DNA of 64,000 bases from Capitulum mitella (taxonomy: Eukaryota > Arthropoda > Thecostraca > Pollicipedomorpha > Pollicipedidae): contig CP099840.1 of assembly GCA_030062745.1 (NCBI GenBank), positions 4,898,001 to 4,962,000 on the forward strand. The letters are read 5' to 3'. Below the pieces are notes generated by a model. It saw only the letters and a list, made by a program, of their open reading frames with translations. It ran no database searches and was not told the origin of the DNA. Shown in pieces: positions 36,493 to 47,533 of the stretch. The position numbers were made by a program, and so were the translations under genes. Numbering within the stretch: position 1 is the stretch's first letter; every line of letters begins with the position of its first letter.

Positions 36493-37600
36493 CCCATCCC
36501 CGACTGGGGCGACGATTGACCTCTCCTTGAGATTTTTCTCAGTCCGCGAGACGAGTAAACGCAACACCACGAAACTTTGTGTACCTTTTTCTTGATCATT
36601 TTCCCACATTGTGTCAAAGTTTTGACATCATGGTTAAGCCGGGTGTCTGATCTAGGTTAGGTCAAAATGACCTATGTCCAGAAAAGTCTGACTCCCGATA
36701 ACTTATTCGGAAAACAAAAAAGCAATAAAAATTTCAAGGATTAGAGGTCGTTATAAATGCAACAAATCCGTCATGTCAGATTGTTCGGAATTTTCCGGGT
36801 CATTCATCTAATGTCAATCCCATTTTCGAGACATGTCGTTTTTTGAAATCTGGCAGATATTTTTATAAAATTCTTAGTGTGAAGTGATGTAGAAATCCGT
36901 TTACCGTCAATAAACAAAGGATCAATGGCTGCGAGTAATACCAATATCAATGCGAGTAATACCAAGCAATTCAATAAGTTTACGACATTGCGTATTTTTC
37001 AAATGAATATACACTGTCGCCATTAAAACTCCGCCAGTTGTGGAGATTCATAACTACGCAATTTTTCTGGAAAACTGAAGGATAAGAAATCATCACAAAA
37101 ACCACAAGGGTTAGGAAATGTTACACGAAAGGCCAATATGGCGAACATATAGATACGCTAAAATTACTTCCGGTTAATTTCATACCGCATTCGACTACGG
37201 CGCCCGCGGCAGTCGGGGAGAAAATCGCCGTATCTTTAACTCAACATTTCGTTGTATTCATTAAGCGAATCAGGAAAATTAGGCATGTATCACCATCTGC
37301 GGACTTAAACCTGTTCATTCGTGCCTTTACCTAGACTTGATTAATCACAGCTCTTGAGATCCAGGCCACTTCTCGGTTTCATGCAGTCGGCTGTGAGAAA
37401 ACATTCCATAGGGCGTAGATGGCTTGCATATTATCCAAAACTAAAAATGAGACCATTTTCCAGCTCTTTTTGCACAATCCTTCCAAAGGTGTGCTTATTC
37501 TTATCATGCGACCAACCGTTCATGAATTAGAGGGGAAGAAGGTCGACCCCCCTTGTCGAGCGTGATCGGTGCCGACTGCCGTCTGCGAATCGGGCGCGGA
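36493..37600 (-). mobile_element. piggyBac-like non-autonomous element (MITE), copy 1
   Basis: Flanked by TTAA at 36489-36492 and 37601-37604. Its left end is CCCATCCCCGACTGGGG. The interior matches the 43966-45138 element in inverse orientation over nearly its full length (for example CACGAAACTTTGTGTACC; and GTTGAGTTAAAGATACGGCG on the minus strand). No coding capacity, so it would need a transposase supplied elsewhere. TTAA flanks and CCC-starting ends are the piggyBac hallmark; superfamily assignment is inference. Confidence 0.6.
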
Positions 37601-37604
37601 TTAA

Positions 37605-40600
37605 TCGTAGGTGCAGTTTCCCACCCAGCGCAGCACCGACAGGACTATTAAACACTTTCACGACTCAGATTTCGCTAGAAATTGGCACCAGGGTTTGCCA
37701 GGTGCTTAGAATCCGCCTGGCACAATGTCAGCTCTCTCTGACGTACGCGTCAAGAGATATGCCACGAGACGTTTTTGGAACTTAACGTTTTAGTGATATG
37801 TTCTGAGCGTCAAAGCACCAAGAAAAATGCACAAAATATTATCACTTTCTAATTTCCCAAATCACAAAGATTCCTACAACTACAAAAACTAAATCCATTA
37901 AGATCAATTTCGAAAAAGTGACCTTGTAACATTTAGGAGAAATGTCACCATGTCACCTCTGTACAATATCCATTCCTAAATTGTTACTTTGCAGATAATA
38001 CACTTGGTATGTTGTCTTTCCACAACAAAGCATCTGAGGATACGAGTGTCCAGATGACCTTAACGTGGCTCAGAACATCGCCCTTTCCAGTCATTTTGGC
38101 ATTCGGACGTCACCGAAGAGACAGATCACTAAGGTGAGTTCATCACACCCTTCCACGTTCCACTCGAAATTGGTGTATGAGATTGCTCTGTGCCCAGACT
38201 TCGATCCTTGTGTTTATAAACTCATGAGGTGAAGAGGTCACGAGGCACAGGTCATTGAAAATGCGAGGTCAGGACAACCAATTACGTATGCCACTATATT
38301 TCTATGATCAAAAAGATTGTAACAACAAAACTATATATCACTGAAAATAGCAGGAACCAAGGAATGTGTATCCGTAAAATCCGACCTTTTAAGATCAAAG
38401 CTGTAAATGTGACCTCATGACCTATTCAGGTCAAGGCAAAACATATTTTGCTTATTTCGATGTCATTCAAATTCACACAGAAATAGTTGACATTGCTGGA
38501 AATATACTGCCAAAATGTCATTTTGTCATGGGAATTCCTGGAGGAGGGGAAAAAGGGGTCATTTTTCACGATCTGATAGGGACCTTGCGCTTACGAACTT
38601 CGATTTCTTCCAAAATATGGCCTATATGGTTATCATTTGAAAACATTTGTCCCTTAAAGGACATGCCATAAAATCATTTTTATATTTTAAAAGTTGGTTA
38701 AGTACTTAGTACTCAAATTATTGCACCGATGACATATCTTATACCTACATATCAGGAATAGATAATTACAGTTTATGACAAATGCTGATCCAGAGCGTTA
38801 CATGAACCAAGCGGTGCAATGTCTCAGACTGTCTACGGAATAAGCAATGACTAGGGGATGCTCGTCTTTGTTAACCTTAGCCAGTGCGGAGCAAAGGGAT
38901 GATGCACCCTACTTTGGTGTTTCGGGACCACAAAAAAGCGGGCGGGGTGGTCGTTTTTGACAGAAAAATTTAAAAACCCCTAAAATAATTACATGCCTAA
39001 TTTTCTCTGACTCTTTTAATGTATACGACGAAACACTGAATTAAAGACACGACGATTTTCGGCGCCGAATGGTGGCGGGCGCTGTAACCGAACGCGGTAT
39101 GAAATGAACGGAGACTAATTTAAGCGTACCTTTCTGCTCGCGATATAAGCCTTTTCATGTAACATTTTTCTAATCCTAGCAGTTCGTGTGATGTGATGGG
39201 TGGGGTAGCCGTTTTTTGGCCGTTTTTTTCACCGAAGGTTTTAGCACCCTGGCGGGCATTCGTTACGGATATTATCAAGCAAATCAAGTCCGGAACATGT
39301 CAGGTCACCGACCTATGACGTCATTCCCGCACCTCTCCAAGGGCAGTTTTGTCCACAGTGTCGGGAAGCCACAAATTTGCGACAGCAAATGACACCAAAC
39401 AGGCAATTTGGGCCCAGATTACGTATGAAGACCACAACTATGGCTCCCGAGGTTAATGACCTCGAATGACTTAGGATAACCTTTTGACCTCGGGTAGACT
39501 AGGGTATTTTGAGGCTCTGGTTTTGAATCTGGCACCCATTTTAAACCCTCCAAACCCATTCATGCTTATTTAACGGCCACCAGAAGGCTTCGAATTCTAT
39601 GCCATCCCAGGTCATCCCATCAATTTGACCTCAGCTGAGCAGTGCGATTAACTGGAAACAGCCATGTGAAGTCCCATCATATCTGCAAGCTTTTAATGAG
39701 TCCTATGCTTCTTTTGCTGTTTCACTGCCCTTGAAAAGTTTTGTTCTGTGACCCCTTGAGCAAAACGCCTCGCAATTTCCACCAATGTCGGGTCATTGAC
39801 CTGACCTGGGAGGTCACCGATTGGTCTAGCACCTTGAAAACGAATACCATTGGCTTCCTTTTGACGACGAATACAAGACTGTTTTTGTTTCGCCGCTCTA
39901 GTTCAATTAGGTGCCAATCGCCAAGGGGGTTACCCCCACGCACCATCGAAATTGTCGAAATGCCATACACTGGCGTGGTTTAGGACATATGAAAACACAC
40001 TGAAAGGCGGACTTTGATATCATGCATATATTCTGCATGACAAATCTTTTCAAATTATACCCCTGTTGCTGATATCTTGGAATAAATCGAGGTGAGTAAA
40101 CATACGGGTCGAATCAGGCCACGAAATATGGCTCCGCTGCTTCCCCGCCAATGGACTTCCAAGGAGGTTACATAATGAAATTTCGTCAACATGTCAACAA
40201 CAATGCAAAATATTTTTATGTTCAGTTAAAAGAAATCTAAACAGGCAAACGTTGACCTTCTTAACAAGCAATTCATGAGGTGAAATTTGACCTGAGAAAA
40301 TGAGCGCTTACGGAAACATATTCTTTGGTTCTCTCTAGTGATACCTAGTTTTGCCCTTAAGACGTTTCTGATCATAGAGATATAGTAGCTGGTCGTAGGT
40401 CTTGGAATAACGTTTTCAATGACCTTCATCCCGTGTATCTCGTGAACTCTTGACCTCGCGAGTTTATAAACACATGAATCGAAGTCAGAGCACAGAAAAC
40501 CCCAAATGCCAATTTTGAGCGAAACGTGAGAGGATGTGTTGAACTCGCCCTGGTTATCTGTCTCTTCGGTGACGTCTGAATGCCGGAATGAGTGACAAGG

Positions 40601-41075
40601 GCGATGCGCTGAGACATGGGAAGGTCATTTGGACAACCCTACTATCCGATATCATTTTTTTCGTGGACAGACTACATGCTAAGGGTATTGTATGCCGAAA
40701 AAAAATTAGGAAAGGAAATTATGCCAAGGTGGCACGGCGAACTTTCATCAAGGTCACAAGGCCACTTTTTCGAAATTGACGTAAGTTAATTTTCTTTCCG
40801 TAGTTGTATGGTACGAGTCTTTGTGATGTGCCAAATATTTCACTTGATATTATTCTGTGCAATTTTCTTGATGCTACGCCGCTCAGAGCATACCAATGCT
40901 ACGTCAAGTTCTAAAAGCGCATCGGGGCATACTTCGTGACCCGTAGTTCAGAGAGAGCTGACATTGTGCCAGGCGGATTCTGCACACCGGGTAGCCCCAT
41001 CTACCAGTTTCCAACGAAATCTAATACATGATGGTGGAAGTCGTGCTGCGCTTGATACGTTTGTGTACATCGAAG
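37605..41075. mobile_element. Foldback-type element with inverted arms of about 1 kb
   Basis: The left arm, about 37605-38670, is the inverted, diverged copy of about 40020-41075. Matched landmarks: AGAATCCGCCTGGCACAATG near 37708 versus its complement near 40970; ACGTCACCGAAGAGACAGAT near 38108 versus complement near 40570; GTGTTTATAAACTC near 38212 versus complement near 40465. The spacer of about 1.35 kb includes a fragment of the MITE core (38980-39250). No transposase frame is seen. The element is rich in AGGTCA/TGACCT half-sites. Confidence 0.65.
38980..39250 (+). repeat. Partial MITE core inside the foldback spacer
   Basis: Contains GACGAAACACTGAATTAAAG, ACACGACGATTTTC, GAACGCGGTATGAAATGAAC and TAATTTAAGCGTACCTTT, all recognisable versions of text in the MITEs at 36493-37600 and 43966-45138. 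Confidence 0.6.
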
Positions 41076-41089
41076 GTGTCCACTCAGTG

Positions 41090-44000
41090 AGTATTCTGCC
41101 CACTCGTCAAGATTACAAAAAAAAACGATGATACAAAACTACTTGTTGGGTGAAATAAAATGCACGCATCTGAACACAAGCCGTCAGCCTGCGTTAAATG
41201 TTTCAAGTTTTGTTTTAAAAACGATGCGCGGGAGTTGACATTCGAGACTGCCGGAGGTAGGCGGTTCCAGTCCACTGGGGTTCGGTAGGAGAAGAGCCAC
41301 TGGGTGGCCGCCAGCTGTCGTGTGCTCACTCGGAGCTTCACACACGGCGGACTTTGGAGTCAGATTGTTTATTGCGTCGGCGGTCAAGCCCTCGCAGATT
41401 AATCTGCCATCTTGGGCGGGAATATGGCTACGCATCATAAGTAAAGGAAGCAGTAACAGTAACAGAATAACACCAGCCGCACGCGAGGCAGATGTGTGGC
41501 ACCTGTGCCAACAGGCAACCGCGAGCATGCGGCGGCAGCAGACCCAGGCTCGCGTGGGGAACAGAGCACATATGGTTGACCGGCACGTGGGGGGGCGCAA
41601 AGCATTGTAGACCTTCGGGAGGTCACGCGTTCTGACCAGGTCCTCCACCCGACTCCACCCAAGGCTTCCGGAGCCGAGGTAATGTGGTCCCCGCGTCGCG
41701 CCACGGTCACCAGCCCCGCAGCAAAATTCATCATCTTTTGCACTCTGTTCAGTTGGCAACCGGCGGCTCCTCCCCACACAGCGATAAAGTAAAGGATGTG
41801 AGGGAAGACGTGGGAGTGGACGAAGGGCTTCATGACGTCGGGAGTGAAGTAGGAACGAATTTTGAATAGGGAGACAACGGTACTATTACAACGCCGAAAA
41901 AAATGGCGAATATGTGCTTTTCCCAGATAAGATGTTAATCGATGATTACACCAAGTACGTTCACAAACGTTTCGGGAATCATGACGGAACCCGAAATGTC
42001 GATGTGAAGATTTTTGCCCTTTTGTTGTAGAAGCTCTGGCGCCAATGAGCATGAAGTCCGTTTTTCCTGCGTTCATTTTTATACTGTTGGACCGAAACCA
42101 GTCTTGAAGGCACGAGATGGAGTCTCCGATTCGGGTATTGAGACATGACAGATTGTGGATATCGGGTGCAACGTGGTCGAGAAGCTGGGTTTCATCGGCA
42201 TAGGAAGGGAGTCGGCCTTAAGGAAGGAAACCAGATAGGTCGTTGATGAAGATTAGAAATAGTATGGGCCAACGAAGGATCCCTGGGCCACTCCATGGGA
42301 CAAGGGTAAGGTAGCCGAGCCACCAGCGACCACCTGCCTCCGGCCACTCAGGTAACTGGCGAACCAGTCCGACTCAACCCCGTACCATTTGAGTTTGTTC
42401 AGAAGGGCGCCGTGATCAATACTGTTGAAGGCCTTGCTCAGGTCAATTGTCGTAAGAGACACGGCGTGACCGGCATTAATGATCTTCGCCAACCATTCGA
42501 CCGCGACGTGCACGGCGTCCTCCGTATAGTGACCTGGTCGGTAGGCATACTGAGACGGCGACAGTACATGGCTACCAAATAAGTACGCAGACAGTTGGGT
42601 GCACACGACTTTTTCAGTAATTTTTGCCATGACTGGTAAGATAGGAACGGGTCGAAATTTGATCAGACTGGATCTGTCGCCTGGCTTGTGCAGTAGTGTG
42701 ACACGAGCAATTTTTCAGCCATCAGGAAAAGTTCGTGTTGTGATCGAACAATAACTGTGTTCAGAATGTGTGAACCGATAACAGGAAAACATTTGTTCAA
42801 GGCAAGCAGAGAAACACCGTTAGTTCCAACAGACTTGGTGTGACTCAGGCGCGCGACAGCCGCGGATAGCTCCGGCAGCGTCACCGGGCGTACGGTGAGC
42901 GCTGCCGCACAGACACGGTGGGGTCGAGGCGCGGCAGGTGACGTCGCCGTCCTGACAGGCACTGCCGCTGCCTCGGTCACGATCTGGGGGCCCACAGCAG
43001 CGAAGTGTGAGTTTAAGTCGTCCTCTCTGCCGGCTATGTCAACATCGGTTGGCTTCTGGGCGGGCTGTAGGCCGAACCGTTTGAGGTGGCCTTACCAACG
43101 GTCTACCGAGTGTCGCGCGGCCGCAGGGTTATGACGCGGTTCCGGTACTGCTGTTACGCGCGGCGCGACTCAGGGGTACGCTGACGCTCCCAGGTCTTCC
43201 GGGCTTCAGTTCGTTCTCCCATCGCAGATGTCACTTCTACATTGTGTCGTAGCCACGGGCAGCCCCGTCTACGCGGGGTCACCGTGATGAGTGGACAGTG
43301 TCTGACGACCGTCTCGTTCCAGATTTCTGTAAATGCAGAGACCTTTCCATCAGCGGTGCTAGCGGAACGGACCGGCTGCCAGTCTGCTGCCAACAGGTCC
43401 AGCGAAAGGGCATCCCAGTCAACACGTCTCCATGGTCGTCCAATAAACGTGAATGGTCATCGCCGCTCTCTCGGGACCGCAGCAAATAGCAGGACTGGCT
43501 GGTGGTCAGCGATGGGCTCGGTTAGGACCCTGGACAAGTTAGTGAGACCGGTTCCATTTGTCACGATCAGGTCCAGTAGGGTACACGTCAGATGAAGATG
43601 AGTGCGCTTGTCCACCAGCCTCTCCAGACTCGGGTCGTCCAGCATGATATGAAAGTTGCGCGTTCCTGGATTCTCTCTGTTCAAGATGTTGATGTTGAAA
43701 TCTGCCAGCGCGAAAACGTTTTGCCCATCGCGAGCGCGGCTTGCATTTGAGTTCGGATGCTTTTCAGTCCTCTGGCCACTGATTCCCCAGGAGGCCGGTA
43801 GAGGGCGCCGACCACCACGGTACGTCGACCGGTGGCGCCCACAGAGAGCCACAGGGACTCCACCGTAGGATCCACACTCTGAATGTCGAGCACCACTGTG
43901 TGTGGTCCGTCAGCGACGAATATCCCGCGCACGACCGTCGGTCCGTCCCGAACATCGGCGACTGGGGGGAAGCAGTTGACTGCCCCCCCTCTAACTCACG

Positions 44001-45420
44001 AACGGTTGGTCGCACGATAAAAATATGCATACCGTTGGAAAGCCTGTGACGAGTAGAGCTCGAAACTGGTCTCATTTTTAGTTTTAGATAATATGTAAGC
44101 CAATTTACGCCCTATATATGTTTTCTCATAGTCGACTGCATGAGACCGAGAAATGGCCTGAATCTCAAGGACTGTGACTAATAACGTATAGATAAAGGCA
44201 CCAGCGCACAAGTAAATGTCCGCGGATGCCGATCACACGTCTAATTTCCCCAGATTTGTTCAATATATACGCCGAAACGTTGAGTTAAAGACACGGTAAT
44301 TCTCCCGTCAGACGTCAGTGTGCGCCGCTGCCGTATGCAGTACCAAATTGACGGGAACTAATTTTAGCGTTCCTTTATTTTCGCGAAAAAAGACGATCTA
44401 TTTCAGTTTCATTGATCTTTGTGATTCTTGTGATGGTTTCTCATGCTTAAATTTTGGAGAAATTGATTAGTTGCCAATCTACAAAGTTGGCGGAGCTTTA
44501 TTCGCGAGGGCCTGTTTATTTCCAAAATATGCTGCTTTTTCAAACTTTTTCAGGTTCCTGGTATTAATTACGTCTGTGCAAGCTATTTCTGCCATTTTCT
44601 ATGTATTCTGAGTAATTCATCGTCGATGTTGACGGTGGTACATTTTGGCCCACTACAGTTATTCGTGACCTGACCTCAGTTCAATTGCTGGAAGTCACTG
44701 ATACTTCGCCCAATGACGGCAACTAGATGTCTGTTTCACTCCACACTAAAAATGTTATGGAATATTCCGTCAATTTCCGAAAAAACGGCGATATGTCTTA
44801 AAAATGGGCTTGACCTTAGGTCAATGACCCGGAAAATTCCGAAAAATCTGAGATAGCAGATTTGTTGCATCTATTGCGATCACTAATCCTTGAAAGTATT
44901 ATTGAGATATCTTGTTTTGCGAAAAAGTTAGAAGGCGCTAAACTTTTTTGGACATAGGTCTGTTTGACCTGACCTAGGTCAGGCACCTGACGTGATCTGA
45001 GGTCAAAAGTTTGACATGAGACGTAAAATTTATGGGGCAAAAGGTACAGAAAGTTTCGTGACTCTGTGTTTGTTGGTTCTCTCGCAATCCCAGAAAAACC
45101 TCAGGGGGGAGTCAACTGCCCCCCCAGTCGGGGACGGGATATAGTGACTTCGTCCCCACGTGGGGACCACGTTGCGTGGCTGTGGTCCAGGAGTCAGAGC
45201 GATCACGCCGAATGATGGTATAGCCAGGGAAAACTAGCATCCTGTTCAGGGTATCTGGTGACAGCCACCTCTCGGACACGCATAGCACGTCGAGGTCGTG
45301 CTTCTGGAGAAGTTGATTAACTTCATCTAGTCGCCGAATCAACGAGAGAGCGTTGACATGACCAATAATGTTGTGGCGACGCGTTGTCGTTGCGGTAACG
45401 GTAGGAGCTGCAGGTGGCCA
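41090..45420 (-). pseudogene. Dead non-LTR retrotransposon (endonuclease plus reverse transcriptase), interrupted by a MITE
   Basis: Reading the minus strand: an apurinic-like endonuclease N-terminus at about 45390-45190 (LLQKHDLDVLCVSERWLS), a 1.17 kb insertion, the rest of the endonuclease at 43965-43457 (VVVGALYRPPGES, FALADFNINILN, ADHQPVLL), a linker at 42995-42663, reverse-transcriptase palm at 42630-42250 (SLTTIDLSKAFNSIDH, LPLSHGVAQGS), and the thumb and C-terminal region to about 41184 (WLFSYRTPVDWNRLPPAVSN). Several frameshifts and stops break it, and the catalytic YADD box reads YADE (about 42205). The 3' end is near 41100-41125, beside a short poly-T on the plus strand. Order and motifs fit the CR1/L2/Jockey-type clades; the exact clade is undecided. 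Confidence 0.85.
43966..45138 (+). mobile_element. piggyBac-like MITE, copy 2, inserted in the retrotransposon
   Basis: It splits the endonuclease domain of the surrounding retrotransposon. Its right end reads, on the minus strand, CCCGTCCCCGACTGGGGGGG followed by CAGTTGACTCCCCCC, a G-run/C-run hairpin. The left end has GACTGGGGGG and CAGTTGACTGCCCCCC. The interior is homologous to copy 1. It is non-coding. The expected TTAA is decayed (ATAT on one side), and the left boundary is uncertain by about 20 bp. Confidence 0.7.
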
Positions 45421-46850
45421 GCACCTACGGAAAGCGCTGTCCGGTTTCCCCTCTCATTTTCTACAAAACGCGACAGATTTATCTCCTAATGGAAAGAGTG
45501 ATACAAACCGTTTTTTGCGTCTTCTCAGTGATGGAACACCCTTTACGTGAAACATCAGAGACCTGACGTCAGGTAAATTTGTCATCAGATCGTGCAAAAA
45601 GACGAAATAGGCAAGCAATGCATTTGCCATACACTTCTAGCCATGCATGAAAGGTACACATCTCAGCTTACACTCCTGATTTCTTTCGCCTGACATGATC
45701 TTGGTGACATAGCATGACCTGGTATCATTTCAAAGGTGTTGTGGTTTGTCATACTCCATTGAATTTCATCATTATTTAAGACCAATGTCTTAAGACAGCT
45801 TGCATAGTTTCACATCTTTACGTTTCTTTGTTTGCAATGTACAAACAATTGCCAACTGGACTTACGATGACCTTTCATGGCTGCACTCACGTTGAGATAT
45901 CATTGTTTACTGCTTTGAAGCTAAACTGTTTTTGAGCGCGGATGTGATTTTATTTCGTTGTGTTATGTGGATCCGCGTCTTTTAAAAACGTGGCTGACGT
46001 ACTTTACGTGCCATCTTTCTTGATCTGACCTACCCTGAGCAGTTCTTGAATTTCTATGTCGCTCAAGAACACCGTAATATGTTTGTAGCTTTTTAACGAC
46101 GTTGATTTGACATTCGTACCTCAGCTCAGTCACGACATGTAAATGTTTTAAGATTAGAACTTAGTTACCTGACATCGCCTTAGATGACCTTATGCATCTT
46201 TTCGGACTGCGCTACCATATTTTCCAAATTACTGGTAATGGTGACGATAAAAACGTATACTTAAACTTGAATTGTCTTTATTTGTTTGCCAGTTTGAACA
46301 TGAATCGGCGTGGTTTTCCAACGCCTGTTCACCAGACCTGGCATGACCTCAGCGCACAGAATGCCTTTTGCATACAGAAAAACAGTTTCTGAACCTTTTG
46401 AAGTTGTTCCGCACTCAATATCAGTTTAAGGTGCCTCCCGATTTACTTTTGTTATTGTTTACATATTTCGAGAGGTTTACCGTGACCATGTTTCACCTCT
46501 TCACCGTAAAACAGTAACTCAGAATCAATGAATACGTGTTGATTTGTCCTGAAATTTCACGACCTTGGCTATACTTTTTTTACTGTCGTTAGTTCTTTCC
46601 ACCACGGGAGTTCTCGAGAATCCCCCATGGGTACGAAAGGGTGTGGACAAAATGTCAACCAGTGTCGGTTGTATTGCTTTCTTCAAAAAAAGGCAATACA
46701 TTTGAAACGTGGGCAATATCTTGTGCTTTTAGCTTTTCATCAACTTCTTGACGTCTTAATATTTAAGGTAAGCGTGATTCGGGTATGAGCGGATTAATCC
46801 GAGTCAGAATTCTTTTATAAATATTTTCCGAACTCTGAAAGGCGTCAGAT
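45421..46850. other. Repeat-derived intergenic sequence
   Basis: No gene. Several TGACCT/AGGTCA half-sites (for example near 45716, 46187 and 46343) and the palindrome CCTGACGTCAGG at 45562-45573. Its style matches the adjacent transposons, but I cannot define element ends. Confidence 0.4.
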
Positions 46851-47105
46851 ATCTGTCTCAGAGCTTCAAATATCTTATGATTGCAAAATATATTGAAAAT
46901 ATTACTAAAAGCACTTAATGCAGTGTACAAAACCGTTAAAACTTACATCACCAAACCACGCTGCACACATCTGCAAGCTGGTCTAATCATTCTAGACCAA
47001 CCAGGTCGAACTTCCATCCGCTTGGTAGTTTTAACTCATGTTGCAATTTGCGGCAAGTTATAAGCGTCTACGCAGTTAGATACAACATGGGTCATCGTTG
47101 CAATG

Positions 47106-47533
47106 TTTATTGCTGTGTCGCATGAACTCTGCACATGTTTACACCTAAGATGGATATGATTTGTGAGAGCGTGTGGAGCGACGGTGCCGCTCGCACGCCT
47201 CGGGCGCCGGGTCCATTTCATGCGGGTCATCAGGGTCAATGTCAAGAAGTGGTCTGCACGGACACTACGCCGACGACGGCGCGCCCACCGGCGCAATAGC
47301 ATACTGGTGGAGGCCGCCGCCCGGCGCACTTGCCGCGTGCAGCCGACAAATCACACACACTTCAGAGCCACGACACTGCACGGTACGGGCACGGCACGGA
47401 CAACGGACGGACGGGACCGACGGACACGGACACCAACGACAGAGAAGCTCGCGGACCAACACTCGGCAGTCGACGGCACAGCCACGAATAATGCCACACA
47501 GCGTCCTCTGATCGGCTCGCCTCGACCTGCGGT
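47106..47533 (-). other. 3' UTR of cuticle gene B, poly(A) signal at 47106-47111
   Basis: Near-identical to the 3' UTR of gene A, without indels (offset 16359 bp throughout). It contains CGGCAAGTGCGCCG (plus-strand 47322-47335). Confidence 0.65.
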
